64,000 bases of DNA from Heterohyrax brucei (GCA_028571685.1 CM053154.1:12556001-12620000); one strand, 5' to 3'; positions 34,495 through 46,233 are shown, counted from the stretch's first letter. Numbers and translations are program-made. Notes: a model not told the origin generated them from the letters alone.

Positions 34495-35464
34495 CTAAAA
34501 TATAAAGTTAGTGGTGTCTAATTCTTCTAAGCCAAAGCCAAGAACCTCTTTCAGTATTTCTTGTAGTTTGGGTTTGGTTTTTACAAAGTCTCTGAGTTTG
34601 TGTTTATCTGGGAATGTCTTAATTTCATTTTTGTATTTGAAAGATAGTTTTGCAGGACATGTAATTCTTGGTTGGAAGTTCTGCTCCTTCAAGACTTTGA
34701 ATGTGTCATGCCACTGTTTCCGTGCCAGCATGGTTTCTGCTGAGAAATCTGACGAGAGCCTACAGGGTTTCCCTCTGAATGTTAGCTTTGCCTTGAGTCT
34801 TGCTGCCTTTAAGAGTTGCTGCTTGTATTTCATTTTGTTAAGCTTGATTATGTCTTGGAGTCTTTCTTTTGAGATCTATATTGGGTGGCGTACGATATGC
34901 ATCTGAGATGTCTATATTCTCTTCCTTCATGATTTCTGGCAAGTTTTCTTTCAGCAGCTCAGCAACAATACTCTCTGTGTTCTCAGATCTCTCACCCTGT
35001 TCAGGGACTCCAATTAATCGAAGGTTGTTCCTCTTAATAGAGTCCCACATACTTCTTAATGTTTCTTCATTTTTCTTGTTTCTTTTTTCTGATTTCTGCA
35101 CACAGACGCTGGCATCAGTAGTTCTGTCTTCCAACTCAGAAATTCTTTTTTCCATTTGTTCCATTCTGTTTTCTTGGCTTTGCATGGAAGTTTCTATGTC
35201 TTTGATTTTCTTCTTGATCTGTTGGATTTCAGAGTACTGGTGTTCCACCAGATCAAACAACTTGCTTAATTTTTCATTTTGTTCTGCTGCATGTTGTATA
35301 AGGTCTAGAAGGGCTCTGTATATAATCAATTTGTATTCACTTCCTGATGCTTTCATAAAAGTTTCTTCATCTGGAAAACTCCTTGGTTGCTTTGTTTGGG
35401 AGCCTTCTGAAGCCATGAGTGATTGCTTGTATGCCACAATTGTCTGTTGCTTTTTGGGTCCCAT
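34495..35464 (-). pseudogene. L1 ORF1 (RNA-binding protein), frameshifted
   Basis: The first 208 codons begin MGPKKQQTIVAYKQS and contain a long coiled-coil (heptad-like LFDLVEHQYSEIQQIKKKIK to EQMEKRISELED). The RRM start follows (RNNLRLIGVPEQGE) and ends at KTPRHNQA with a stop. The downstream 112 codons, starting MKYKQQLLKAARLKAKLTF, carry the C-terminal domain in a different frame, so one base gained or lost near 34838 separates them. The total span of about 323 codons is close to usual ORF1 length. This protein binds L1 RNA as a trimer in active elements. Confidence 0.93.
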
Positions 35465-36416
35465 GTGAGTATACAGAGGCTGGAAGAGGTACTGTGAGGA
35501 TGGATTGCAAATATTTCTCTAGGCTGTCTTCAAATGTAAAGCAAAAGGTATCTGACCAGTTCACAAGTCAGTTAGGTTTTCAGGTGTAGAGGTCCCTCTT
35601 CTCATCTGACAAAGTAAGCGCCACTATATCCAACCCCAGATGACAACAAACTAGTTCAGAATACAGCAATGCTACTGCCCTGGTGGCCTCTGCTGACAGG
35701 GCCTAGCCTTAGACAACACTTCATCGAGTACTGGTTTTGTGATAGAAAAGCGCTCTCCTGTGGGCAGGCTCTGGCTCCCAAGCTAAGAATTAGGGTCAGC
35801 TGTGACCACCGTATCCAAGACAGCATCCTCCACACAGGCAGCAGACAGAGGGGCTAAAGGTGCCCAGAGGCAGCGATTCCTCTGCTTCTGTTGCAGGGCC
35901 CCCAATGTAGGCAGCACTGTGCAAAATCACTACTTCTCTGTCGGAGAAGCACTGTCCCATTTGCAGGCGCTGGCTCCCAGGCTAAGAATGAGGTCCCGCT
36001 AAAATCTCGGTACCAACATGGCATCCCGCACACTGACCACGAAGCTCCGCACAAACCCCGCTGAGGCAGCTACAGAACGAAAGGCTCAAAGTGGCTAGAT
36101 TAACAGAGTCCCGAGCCTGGCTCTCAGAATATGGGAATTTCGCCTGCCTATCCCCCCAGCAGAGACAGAGGGAAAAAAAAGTCAAAATGGTGCGTTTACC
36201 TTCCGTCCGTGAGAGCCAGGGCTAGCCAGGAGCGGGAGTCAGTGAAAGAGAGGAGGTTTTTCGCTGAGTGGTATGAAGTCCCAATGAACAGCTCTGTGCT
36301 GTGTCCTGAGGCTGATTAGGTGATCAGAAGGCTCTGTTTGATTGTCAATTCAGGTCTTGGTTTCCAGAGGGATATAAGGAGACGTGTGCTTAGTCCGTCA
36401 TCTTGACTCCGCCCCC
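35465..36416 (-). promoter_or_regulatory. L1 5' UTR with internal promoter
   Basis: About 950 bp of GC-richer sequence upstream of ORF1 ending in the typical L1 start (gggggcggagtcaagatgac on the minus strand). L1 5' UTRs carry an internal promoter; whether this one is active cannot be judged here. Short frames within it are not genes. Confidence 0.8.
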
Positions 36417-38710
36417 TATAACCCATGAATTTTTGAACAAGGTGTTGTTCGGTTTCCATGAGTTTCAGTTTTTATCCATGTTTTTTTTTCCCCTATTTAT
36501 TTCAACTTTTACGGCTTTATATGTATTTCAGTGGTTTGGATTTTGTGGAGACTTGCTTTATGGCTTGATATGCGGTCTATTCTAGAGAATGTTTTGTGTG
36601 CACTGGAAAACCAGGTATAGTTGTCTCTTGTTGGGTAGAGAGTTCTGTATATGCCTATGAAGTTGAGTTGGCTTACTGCCACAATAAGATCTTCATATCT
36701 TTATTGAGCTTTTTTCTGGATGTTCTGTCCATTACCTAAGTGGAGTGTTGAAGTCTCCTACTATTATTGTGGCACCATCTACCTCACTTTTCAATGTTGT
36801 CAACATTTGTTCAACGTATTTAGAAGCTCTGATACTGGATGAGTAAATATTTGATATTGTTATATACCCCTTATGTATTGAACCTTTCTGCAACAAATAG
36901 TGACCATCCTTGTCATGATGGTGGATTTTACTTTAAAGTCTATTTTATCTGAGATTAATACTGTCACTCCCACTCTTCTTTGCATGTTGTTAGTTTAGCA
37001 TATAGCTTTCCATCCTTTGTATTTTTAGTTTATTCATATCTTTGAGTCTAAAGCATGCTTCTTATAAGCAATATACAGATGGATCATGTTTTGTGATCTA
37101 ACCTGTTACTATGCCTCTTTATTGGTGCATTTAATCATTTACATTCAGTTTAATTATTGATAGGTATGAATTTAGTGCTATCATTTGGTGCCTTTGTGTG
37201 TTTTTGACAGTTTCTTTGTTCCAGTTAATATTCTGTTCTGAGTCATTTTTCTTTATGGGTTTTCTTTTCATTCTTTTTATTGTTGGTTTTGTATCTGTTG
37301 ACACTTCTGGCCTGTGTTTCTTGTTTTGATGTGTAGTATTGTTAAGTTTGTTTTGTGGCTACTTCACTATTCCCCCCTAATGTTCTAGGTTTAAACCAGT
37401 CTTTAACTTCTTCATATTACCTTGACCTTCTCTCTGTCAAAAAGGTCTATGAATACATAAATATGTCCTTCTTTTTAGTATAATCTTGTCATAATATACA
37501 TACAGAGATCTTTGTTTCCCTAATTTTAATATTTTAACTTTGACTGAGCTTTGTGACTTCCCTAACTAAGTAGGATTTTGGATGCTGTGTCCTGCATTGC
37601 ACCCTTCAGTAAATGTCTGATGTTACTGATTCTCTAATTGAAGAACTTCCTTCAGTGTTTCATGTAATTTTGGTTGGGATTTTGCAAGTTTCTAAGCTGC
37701 TGTTTATCTAAGAATGTCCTAATTTCACCATCATATTTAAGAGACAATTTTGCAGGATGTACAATTCTTATTTGAAAGTTTGTTTTCCTTCATGGCTTTG
37801 TATATGCCATCCCATTGCTTTCTTGCCAATGTGGTTTCAAGTGAATAACTGGAGCTCAGTCCAAAGGACTCTACTTTGTAAGTTAATTTTGGTTTAAGCC
37901 TAGCTGGCTTTAACAGCCTCTCCTTATGTTTGATTTTGTTAAGCTTGATTATAATATGTTTTGCTGTTTTTCTTTTGGGATCCACCTTTTGTGGAGTTTC
38001 ATGAGCATCTTGGATAGATTATCTTCTTGTCTTTCATGATGTTCTTTCAGTAACTCTTCAACAATTCTCTCTGTATTTTCTGTTATCAATCCCTGTGCTG
38101 GTACTCCAATGACTTGTAATTACTCCTCTTGATAGAGTCCCAGATAACTCTCAATGTGTCTTCATTTGTCTTGATTCTTTCATCTGATTTTTCCTCACAA
38201 ATGCTGGTGTCAGTTGCTTTATCTTCAGTCTCACTAATTCTGCATTCCATTTCTTTGATCCTGCTCCTTCGAGTTTCAACTCATTTGTCTAACTCTATGA
38301 TTTTATTATTAATCTACTGTACTTCCGATCTCTATTGTAGAAATTCTTGTCGCTTCTTTAATTTTTCATTTTGTTCTGCTGCACTTTGTCTAATCTCCAC
38401 CCTAAGATCTAGAAGGGCTCTATACAGAATTATTTCGTATTCTAACTCTGATAACTCAGGAAAACGTCTTCATCTGGGCAATTTTTTGATTCTTTATTTT
38501 GGGAGTTTTCTGGAGCCATGGTGCTATGAATTTTGTGCTTTTATTTGTGTGTTGTTGACAGTTTCTTTGTTCTACTTACTATTCTGTTCTGAGTCATTTT
38601 TCTTTTTGGGCTTTCTTTTTATTCTTTTCAATGTGGGTTTTGTATCTGTTGACATCTCTAGACTGTGTTTCTTGTTTTGATGTGTCATCCCATGCCTTCT
38701 TGCCAATGCG
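36417..38710 (-). mobile_element. Older L1, right part, rearranged
   Basis: Continues the host L1 interrupted at 29267. It holds the ORF2 5' end (reversed, to about 37195), an inter-ORF part and an ORF1 remnant (37700-38522, starting MAPENSQ). It carries many stops. Segment 38525-38690 repeats inter-ORF sequence from 37172-37335 (shared tcttgttttgatgtgt and tgacagtttctttgttc), so part of the element is duplicated or joined from a second copy. Confidence 0.85.
37737..37985 (-). pseudogene. Old L1 ORF1 C-terminal remnant
   Basis: An 82-codon open frame (KERLLKPARLKPKLTYKVE, then LARKQWDGIYKAMKE) matches the ORF1 C-terminal part of the younger L1 (LARKQWHDTFKVLKE). Confidence 0.85.
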
Positions 38711-39495
38711 GTTTCTGTTTCTTTGAATGGTTAGAGATTGACTGTTGTCTCCAAGCCATCAGAAAGCTGTTGTGATTTAACTGTTATGTTACTGCCATCT
38801 AATATATATGTATATGTATTATGATTTGATTTTGACCATCCAAGTGGTCTAGCCCTTTGAGCTACAGTGGTTACTGGAGCCTTAATTCTGCTGTATGAAT
38901 GCCATTTAAGTAATAGATAATGTATTATAGCTCAGCACAACTAGCTATAAAATTATCCTTACAGCAAGTAAATAAACAAAAAATACACATATGTAACAAT
39001 GTGGACAATGTAATTAATGTCACTTATCAGGGTGTGTGGAAATTGTCAAATAGGAACCTAACTTGCTGTGTAAGCCTTCCTTAAAAACAGAAATCTTACT
39101 TTAATTAAAAAAAAAGAAAAAACAGTCATAGGCTTGTACAACACTAGGAGTGAACCCTAATGTAAACCATGGGCTTCAGTTAATCCTAATGTATTAATAC
39201 TGGGTCACCAGTTGTAATAAATATACCATCCCCAAGATGTTAATAACAGAGGGAACTGTTGCCCATAAACCTGAAGCTTCTGCAAAAAGAAGTGTGTTAA
39301 AATAAAAAAGCAAATGATTTAAAAAAAAAGAAATTGACCAATGGTTAAATACATCCACACAGATACGTACATACATAAATATGGGTGGGTAAGAATAATC
39401 ATTAATTACTAACAAAATAACTAGCATGGTTAAATAATGTCTAAATGCCACTTAGGGACCTTCTCTACATTCTAAAAAACCACCAAAGGAAGAGG
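38711..39495. other. Intron 2 stretch without recognised features
   Basis: AT-rich, no exon, RNA gene or assignable repeat. Confidence 0.4.
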
Positions 39496-40030
39496 GTACC
39501 TCAGTGTTTACAACAGTATTATCTGCAGTAGCAAAAAACTGGAAAGAAGTCAACTAACTACCTAACAACAGGAAAAAGGATAAATTATGATACACTCATG
39601 CAATGGACTATTATACAATAACAGAAGAGCCACAGTTTCATACATTACCCTGTATAAACTTCAAAACTACAACCTTAAATATGAAAAAAATAGTTCAACC
39701 CCCAGTTTAAAATCATTTACATAAAGTCCCCAAATTATAAAACTTCACAGCACATTGTGCAGGGATACAGGAAGTTAAAAGGAGTAACAGTTAAAAAATC
39801 AAGGGAAGGATAAGCACAAAATTCACAACAGTAGGTCTCTTGAAGGGAAGAAAAGAGAATTCACTTGGAGAAAGGCACCCAGAGGGCTCCAAAGACATTG
39901 GTCATGTCCTATGTCTTCATCTGGGTGGTCGATATTATGTGTTTGTTTTAAAATAACTTACATAGTATATCTGTGATACCCAGCTTTTTACAGCTATAAA
40001 ATATTTCATAATACAAACTAATTTTTAAAA
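39496..40030 (+). repeat. L1M-type fragment, strongly diverged
   Basis: The order 'cagtattatctgcagtagcaaaaaactggaaagaagtcaac', 'tacactcatgcaatggactattatacaa' and 'tataaacttcaaaactacaacc' is that of an old L1 3' region. Confidence 0.6.
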
Positions 40031-40579
40031 CCAAAGACTCTAGGTGAAGCAAAACGTGACTGTCTCCAGTAACACGTACTTTATGACACACTAAAATTAA
40101 TAATTTTATTCTAAAAGAATAAAAACAGCAATTCCAGAAATAAGATTCCCCCCCACAATGACAAAGTCTCCTATAGTTAATAAAGCCAAACATATTAAAA
40201 CTGACACCAAGGGAAACAGCATATTTAATTATAGTGCTTAAAAATATTTAATTCAGTCTTTTTTCATTAGCTTTTAGATACTCACCTACTTAATAGTTAT
40301 ATTTTCCAGTAATAAAACTGCCTCTCAGCCTAGGGGTCAGGGGCCTACCCTTCTGCCTAGGCCTCAGTAAGTGACCTTAACTTTCCACCAATTTGCCTGT
40401 CCTGAAAAAGACTCTTAGAAAGGACCACACCAATACTGAGAGACCCAGAAACTTGTGCTCACAGGTGACTGAGAGGGGCACCTGACCCAAAGCTGGTCAA
40501 TCCACGTGTGCTACCTGGCTACCTCTCCATCCTTATTCCTGCTCTTCTGTCCCCTGAAATCACATTTGGTATCTTTCTT

Positions 40580-40760
40580 TCATAGTACCTACCACGATTA
40601 CCAAGTAATTAATACACTTATTTTAGCGCCTACTCATCAACGTCTGTCTTCTCTATGAGGACAGGAATGGACCTGTCTGTGCGAACCATTGTGCTTCACC
40701 AGCACAATTCCTGACACACAGGAGGCATTTAATAAGCATTTTCTTAAACAAAAGAAAGAA
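40580..40760 (+). repeat. L2-like 3' end
   Basis: 'tctatgaggacaggaatggacctgtctgt' and 'cctgacacacaggaggcatttaataagcatttt' are L2 3' end phrases. Confidence 0.6.
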
Positions 40761-40963
40761 ATGTAAAATTATGCCTCCTCTTCTCTCAAGCTTTTTTTTA
40801 TTTCATTTTAACTTGAACGGAAATATACCCATTTTAGATAGACTCAAAATTTTAAGCCAAAGTAATCAAAGACATAACAGAATCTATACTTATCCTCAAG
40901 GAGGAATATTTTATAGAATGCCACATTAAATCTGATGAGTTTAAGGTATTCATAGACACATAC

Positions 40964-41044
40964 CTGAATGAAGCTGAATTTTCCCAATAACACCTTCTAC
41001 CAACCCCAAACAAACGGGGTTCCAGGCAAGAAGTAGGTCAGTAG
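40964..41044 (-). CDS. INPP5F: INPP5F exon 2
   Basis: This 81-nt exon is preceded on the minus strand by a TTTTAG acceptor and followed by a CAG|GTATGTG donor. After two bases that finish a split Ala codon it reads TDLLLAWNPVCLGL, then VEGVIGKIQLHS, and ends with one base of the next codon. This is the N-terminal INPP5F segment before the SAC domain; by my recollection of the human protein it corresponds to about residues 33-59. Human is recalled to have Ile where this sequence has Val (NPVCL). The exon stands alone between intron 1 (at least 22.9 kb) and the 28-kb intron 2. It is too short for an ORF scan and is read here from its splice sites and protein match. Confidence 0.95.
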
Positions 41045-41539
41045 CTAAAATAAAAAAAGAAACAGTCATTAGAAAACATATTAAAACAATTATCTTTAGC
41101 AGTGTATTTAAAAATGAACACAGTCCCAAAAAACAGTATGAACATCCAGAACTGACTGACTATCTCACCATATGGTAATTTGTGAGAAAGCATTGAATCG
41201 GAGGTCTGAATAAGGCTACTAATATAAGGACAGTTGTGGGGACAAAAACGAGCCCAGAAAGCAGTGGGGCAGAGCACTGTGGCAAAGGACCAAAGCTGGC
41301 TCACTGCAACAGTGCAAAGGGGATGAGCTGCCCACAGTCATACAGGAATAGTCAATCCCAGAAATAAGGCCTCAGAAAATGCCTACAGGTGCCCAGTACT
41401 AAACTACACTCAGGAAAACGCCTTTCCTAAAGATGTTAACAGCAAGTAAAGACATCCAGAAAGCCACTAATTTTCTCTGTCACTTCTGGGGCAAAAACAA
41501 CAGAAACAGCTTCCATTTATTAAGTGTCTTTTATGTGCC
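41045..41539. other. Start of intron 1 (in reverse), no recognised feature
   Basis: Apart from the polypyrimidine tract before exon 2 I see no assignable element. Confidence 0.4.
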
Positions 41540-41742
41540 AGAAGGTTCCCTCGTGGTGCAAATGGTTTGCTCTCTGCTATGAACCGAAAGGTTGATGGTT
41601 CAAATCCCACTAATGGCACCAATCAATCAATGGTCTGCCAATGTCCTTCTATAAGAATAAAGTGAAGAAAACTCCGTGGAGCACACTGAAGTACATCAGT
41701 CACTATGAGTTGGAACTGATCGCACAACAACGGCTTTGAGAT
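41540..41742 (+). repeat. AfroSINE, distinct long subfamily
   Basis: Head gaaggttccctcgtggtgca, B box atggttcaaatcccac, an internal 'caatggtctgccaatgtccttctataag' block, and a tail cagtcactatgagttggaac followed by cgcacaacaacgg. Confidence 0.8.
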
Positions 41743-41869
41743 TTCAGATTATCACATGCCAAACAACTTAAGTAGGGTTCCCCATCAGAACCGGGAACAC
41801 AGACAATAACGTAAGTGACTGTTGGTCTTGATTCCCTCGTAAAATCTATGTTGCAAAAAGTTCTTATGG

Positions 41870-42062
41870 ATATTATCATTTCTAATACGGACAACTGTAA
41901 ATTAAGTATTATACATTCCATTTTGCAGATGAGGAAATGGAGGCTTAGGCAAGCAACATGGTCCCAATCATGGAAGGGATAAGAGGCAGAGCCACATCAA
42001 AGACAGGTCTGCATGGCTCCATGGCCTGTGTTCTTGACCACCATGCTACAGCACCTCTTTCA
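41870..42062 (+). repeat. MIR-like ancient SINE
   Basis: 'ccattttgcagatgaggaaatggaggcttaggc' followed by 'gcatggctccatggcctgtg' is a clear MIR core and end. Confidence 0.65.
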
Positions 42063-42139
42063 GAAACCATAAACGCAACTAATCAGTAAGACAGTACTCC
42101 AATTTCTACATAATATACACTCTCATTGCAAAAATAAAA

Positions 42140-42900
42140 CTGGAAGATATGGAAGAATAAAATGTTATCCTCTCCAGCCTCACCACTCAGAAATAACTTC
42201 TTATTTTCCCAGATTTCAAGTTATAAGGGGGTGTGTGCATGTATCAAGTTGCAACACTATAAACGTAATATTATATACTACCTTTTTCTTACAGCATTAA
42301 TTCCCCATGTCATTAAAATATTCTTGAAAAACTGAACTTCATGGCTGCATAATTTACTGTTTAAGGCAGCATTTCTTCCCTCTTGGGCATTTAAAAGTAA
42401 TTTCTAGTTTTTGTCTCTTATTAAAAAAACCCTGTAAAAGAGGGTTAATATTATGCAAATATTTTGTATGCATCCGTAAGTAACAGCTTTAGGACAGATT
42501 CCTAGGAATGAAATTACTAGTTCAAAATATTTACAAAATTAAAGCTTTCAAATACCCCAAGTTCGATTTCTTTCAAAAGATGTATGACAATGCTTGTTTT
42601 AAAGTACTTCTGTCAGCATTTAAATTCTTTTTTAATTTTCTAATTTGATGGCATCCACTGCTTAATCCGTTTGGTTTTTTCATTGCTGGTAAGATTAAAC
42701 ATTTACTTTTAAATTGGTTGTTAAGATTTCTTCTACTCTGATCTTCTTGTTCATATCCTCTAACAATTTTTCTTTATATTCCTTGCTGATTTCCAGTTTT
42801 TCATTTTTATACAAACCTATCATTTTTCATTACCTTTATGCTTTAAATATTGTTCCTTACTCAACCATCATTAGGTATTTATGAATTTTCCTATCTCCTT
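42140..42900 (-). repeat. L1M-type fragment
   Basis: Phrases like 'aggacagattcctaggaatgaaattactag' and 'tcatggctgcataatttactg' are reversed old-L1 3' sequence. Confidence 0.6.
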
Positions 42901-43189
42901 GTTAATTTTCAGAAATTTAAATCTGACTCCACTGGAGTTCATGTTGGTATTGAGAATAAAGACAACCTGATTTCTCTCGAAATTGTGAGCCAGGATCCCT
43001 GTATCAGGCAGGACCAATCTCAACACCTTCTACACAGAAGTCCCTGCTAAGGAAACAGCTCTGGATACTCAGAATCTAGCCACTCTGTCCTCACATAAAG
43101 AGAAGACAGTTGTAAAAGTCCGTCTCCTTGGGTACCAAAGGAGCTCGAGGAGGTTGGAGAAGGAAGACAAAGTCAGAGCTGAGGGGAAA

Positions 43190-43353
43190 AACAAAACAAA
43201 ACCCACTGGCACAGAGGTGATTCTGATTCACAGTGACCTTATAGGACAAAGTAGAACTGCCCGATGGTATTTCTAAGGAGCACCAGGCATATTCAAACCT
43301 CCAACCCTTTGGTCAGCAGCTGTAGCTCCTAACCACCACGTCACCAGTTTCCA
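43190..43353 (-). repeat. AfroSINE
   Basis: Reversed copy starting in an acaaaacaaaacccactgg tail and ending with the head cctaaccaccacgtcaccag. Confidence 0.85.
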
Positions 43354-43852
43354 GAGCTAAAGCAGTCAGGGATAATCACACAGAAGCAGGTAAACTCTGG
43401 GCACCAGGAAAGCACAAAGAACGGTAAAGAAAGCACAAGGTTTGTTCTGGGGGTACTCCACCAGCAGGAAGCACTAAGCTCCTGCCAGGAACTATGCAGT
43501 GTATCAGACCAAGATGATACAATAATAAAGGAGCAGTTTAGATAACAGAAGACCAAGTGACAGAGTGGGGACGCGAACTGATGGAAAGACTGGAAAAGTA
43601 AATGGAGGTCAATTGTGGGAGACTTCAGAGCCCACGCTTCCTGGAGATCCTGGCAGGCAGACAATGGGATAAGCAAGGTAAGAGGACAGCCAGTGATGAA
43701 GGGGACACCACTGGAAGGAGGTGGAAGATGGGAGCAGAAAACGAGGAAGAAGGTTACTGCCAAGTCTTGGCTTGAAATGACAAGGAACTAAACTGAGGGG
43801 GTTGGCAGTAGGCACGGAATGCACGCAGACTAGCCAAGAAGCAGAGATCCTG
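43354..43852. other. Intron 1 stretch without recognised features
   Basis: A minus-strand open frame of 140 codons (43763-43341) is rich in Ser, Phe, Leu and Cys, lacks any recognised motif, and partly overlaps the neighbouring SINE edge. It is not called a gene. Confidence 0.4.
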
Positions 43853-44815
43853 GAACCCTCATCCATTGCTAGAGGGGACATAAAATGGTTCAGCCACTGT
43901 GGAAAACTGTTTGGCAGTTACTCAAAAAATTAAACCTAGAGTCACCATATGACCCAGCAATTCCACTCTCAGGTATATATCCAAAAGACTGGAAAGCTGG
44001 GACTCAAATAGATTCTTGCACACCAAGGTTCACTGCAGCATTATTCACTACAGCCAAAAGGTGAAAACGGCCCAAGTGTCCAGCATCAGGAATGGATATA
44101 CAAAATGTGGTCTGTGTACACGATGGAATACTATGCAGTCATAAAAAGAAATGAAGTTCTGATACATACCACAACAGCATGAATGAACCTTGAAAAACAT
44201 GACACTGAATTATGAAATAAGTCAGACACAAAAGGACAAATACTGTCTGATCCAATATATGGATAACTAGGATAGGCAAACACTCAGAGACAAGCGTTTA
44301 TTAGTGGCTAGCAGAGGCAGAGCGAAGGAGAGAATGCAGAGTTATTCCTTAAGGGGTGCTGAGTTTTTCTTTAAAAACTCCATTAAAACCCACTGCTGTC
44401 GTGTCAGTTCCAACTCATATCAACCCTATACCAAAAAATACCACACTCAATTCTGATAGGACAGAGTAAAACTGCCTCACCGTGCTTCCAAGGTGGATAT
44501 GAACCGCTAGCCTTCTGATTAACAGCCACGGCACTTAATCAGTACACCACCAGGGTTTCTAATACAAAGAACAGATCAGGAAATTGAAGATGACACAGAA
44601 ACATGAATTCTCTCTGGAGAGGGAGGGGACGAGCACACGTACAAGGACAGCATGAGGAAGTGCAGCAGAAGAGACGGATACCCAGCAGGCTGGAAACGGG
44701 GTGAGAGCCTCCTAACTCAATGGCCTTTTTGCGTCTTTTGCATTTTGAACCATGTGAATGTTGTCACCCATTTAAGAAAATTAAAAACTAGCTTTAAAAA
44801 AAAACAGAAAAATAT
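43853..44815 (+). repeat. L1M 3' end, split by an AfroSINE
   Basis: Excellent L1M phrases: 'accatatgacccagcaattccactc', 'acgatggaatactatgcagtcat', 'gaataagtcagacacaaaagg' type, and 'tagtggctagcagaggcag'. The 3' UTR resumes after the SINE at 44561 with 'catgtgaatgttgtcaccc'. Confidence 0.85.
44383..44560 (-). repeat. AfroSINE inside the L1M
   Basis: Reversed copy starting ttaaaacccactgctgtcg, with a 30-nt extra block (aaaaaataccacactcaatt) in its tail half; the head ends tacaccaccagggtttc. Confidence 0.82.
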
Positions 44816-44933
44816 GTTCAGTCAAAAGTTTTTTAAAATGGTAAGTTTTGTAGTCTAATAACTAATAACATCAGCAGTTCTGAGAGAGAACCAGTTAAAC
44901 CCATTAAGACTGAGTTCATAATGGGATGCTTCT

Positions 44934-45112
44934 GCTGTTGTTAGGGGCCATTGAGTTGGTTCCGACTCACAGCGACCTTACTGCAAAAGAACGGAACACC
45001 GCCTGGTCTTGTGCCATCTTCACAGCTATGCTTGAGCCCAGTGTTGCAGCCACTGTGTCAATCCATTTTGTTGAGGGTCTTCTTCTTTTCTTCTGACCCT
45101 TTACCAATGGGG
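44934..45112 (-). repeat. RTE LINE 3' end
   Basis: Reversed tail gttgttaggggccattgagt and gttccgactcacagcgacct, then cttgagcccagtgttgcagc and gagggtcttcttcttttctt, the same order as the RTE copy at 13.1 kb. Confidence 0.82.
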
Positions 45113-45494
45113 TAATCAAGGGGAAATCTCTAGATAGAAGCAAGAAGGGTTACTCAAGGAGTAAGAGCAGATGATGACTAAACCCAAAGTATAGGCATTA
45201 ATAGGCAACCTTGGAAAAGACAGTATTTTTTTGTAACTCTGGATGAAAAGACGAAACATTAAATACAGAAATGGAAGAGACAAGCGGACTGGTATACCCA
45301 ATAACCTTGACTCAGTAAAAACAGGAGTCAAAGACATCTTTGAAGTTTGCAGGGGAAGGACAGAGGGGAACAGAAGCATCCAGGAAGTTCCCCAGTGGCC
45401 AGCAGAATCCAGGAGCTCTTTTTGTAAACACTGTCTGTCTTTAAAAAGTCTGTATTTTACCCAACTTGGCTGACTCGATGGTACGTGGCTTTGG

Positions 45495-46120
45495 CTTGGT
45501 GAGTAGTGAGTGCCTGGGGTCTTAAAAACTTGGAAGTAGCCATCTAAGATACTCAACGATCTCAACCTGTCTGGAGCAAGGGAGAATGAAGAAAACTAAA
45601 GACACAAGGGAAAGATTGGTTGAAGGAACCTCAACAACCACAGCCTCCACCAGACTGAGCCCAGCACAACTACATGGTGCCCTGCTATCACCACCCTCTG
45701 CCCTAACAGCGATCAAAACAGAGGGCCCCAGTCGAGCTGGAGAGAAATGTAAACCAAAATTTTAACAACAATGAAAAAAAAAAAAACCAGACTTACTCGT
45801 CTGACAGAAAATGGAGAAACACAGAGTATGGCCCCAGGACACCCTTTTAACTCAGCACTGAAGTCACTCTTGAGATTCACCCTTCAGCCAAAGATTAGAC
45901 AGACCAGTAAAACAAAACCAAGACTACAAGGGCACCCCAACCCCAAGGCACAGAAGAGAAGGCAGGAGACAAGAGAGTGGTAATGGGGAACCCAAGGTGA
46001 CAAAGGAGACTGTTGATACATCGTGGGGTTGACAATCAATGACACAAAAAAAGTATGTGTATTAACTGTTCAATGACAAACAAATTTGTCCTGTAAAACT
46101 TCACCTAAAGAACAATATAA
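45495..46120 (+). repeat. LINE 3' end fragment (afrotherian L1-like), copy A
   Basis: Starts around gtgagtgcctggggtcttaa, passes through an 'accagacttactcgtctgac' A-rich junction and a 'cttgagattcacccttcagcc' block, and ends 'gtaaaacttcacctaaagaacaatataaataaata'. The pattern is shared with copies B, C and F. Confidence 0.65.
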
Positions 46121-46136
46121 ATAAATAGGTCAGCTC

Positions 46137-46233
46137 TCCAGTTTGAAAACCCTGTGGGGCCATTCTACTCTCTTCTATAGCATCACCATGAGTCAGATGT
46201 ACTTGATGACAGTGGTTTTGGTTTAACTGTTCC
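46137..46233 (+). repeat. AfroSINE, 3' half only
   Basis: Starts within the body (gaaaaccctgtggggccatt) and ends with the complete tail cagtggttttggttt; the tRNA head is missing. Confidence 0.82.

Larger units (their letters stand above)
29268..36416 (-). mobile_element. Full-length LINE-1, inactivated, nested in an older L1
   Basis: A 7.1-kb element in the sense orientation of INPP5F, in intron 2. From its 5' end: 5' UTR starting gggggcggagtcaagatgac (36416), ORF1 (35464-34495), an inter-ORF gap of about 400 bp, ORF2 (34087-30271), 3' UTR (30270-29290) with a C-rich tract on the plus strand, and an AATAAA-bearing A-rich end. Target repeats ctataagccatgaattttt (29254-29272) and ctataacccatgaattttt (36416-36434) differ at one base; the T run overlaps the tail. 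Confidence 0.95.
4966..41044 (-). other. INPP5F: INPP5F gene segment (exons 2-6 and their introns)
   Basis: Five exons on the minus strand translate to an uninterrupted INPP5F/SAC2 protein segment of 190 codons. Exon lengths are 81, 137, 129, 168 and 55 nt. Phases are coherent: exon 2 begins with the last two bases of a codon and exon 6 ends with the first base of one. The family is known to remove phosphate from phosphoinositides on endocytic membranes through a SAC domain whose catalytic CX5R motif is encoded further downstream, outside the window. Introns measure 118 bp, 219 bp, 7.1 kb and 28 kb, and the large ones are filled with transposons. Exon 1, expected to be GC-rich and to encode the first 30 or so residues, was not found up to 64000. 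Identification rests on recognising the protein sequence; no search was run. Confidence 0.95.

Noticed and set aside
34869-35468. 199-codon plus-strand frame
   Set aside because: Exact antisense shadow of the L1 ORF1 coiled-coil region.
38129-38680. 183-codon plus-strand frame
   Set aside because: Antisense of the old L1 ORF1 and a duplicated inter-ORF segment.
43341-43763. 140-codon minus-strand frame, signal-peptide-like start
   Set aside because: Hydrophobic composition comes from pyrimidine-rich DNA; no family motif and no exon-like borders.
45116-45565. 149-codon minus-strand frame
   Set aside because: Overlaps LINE 3' sequence and has no recognised motif.
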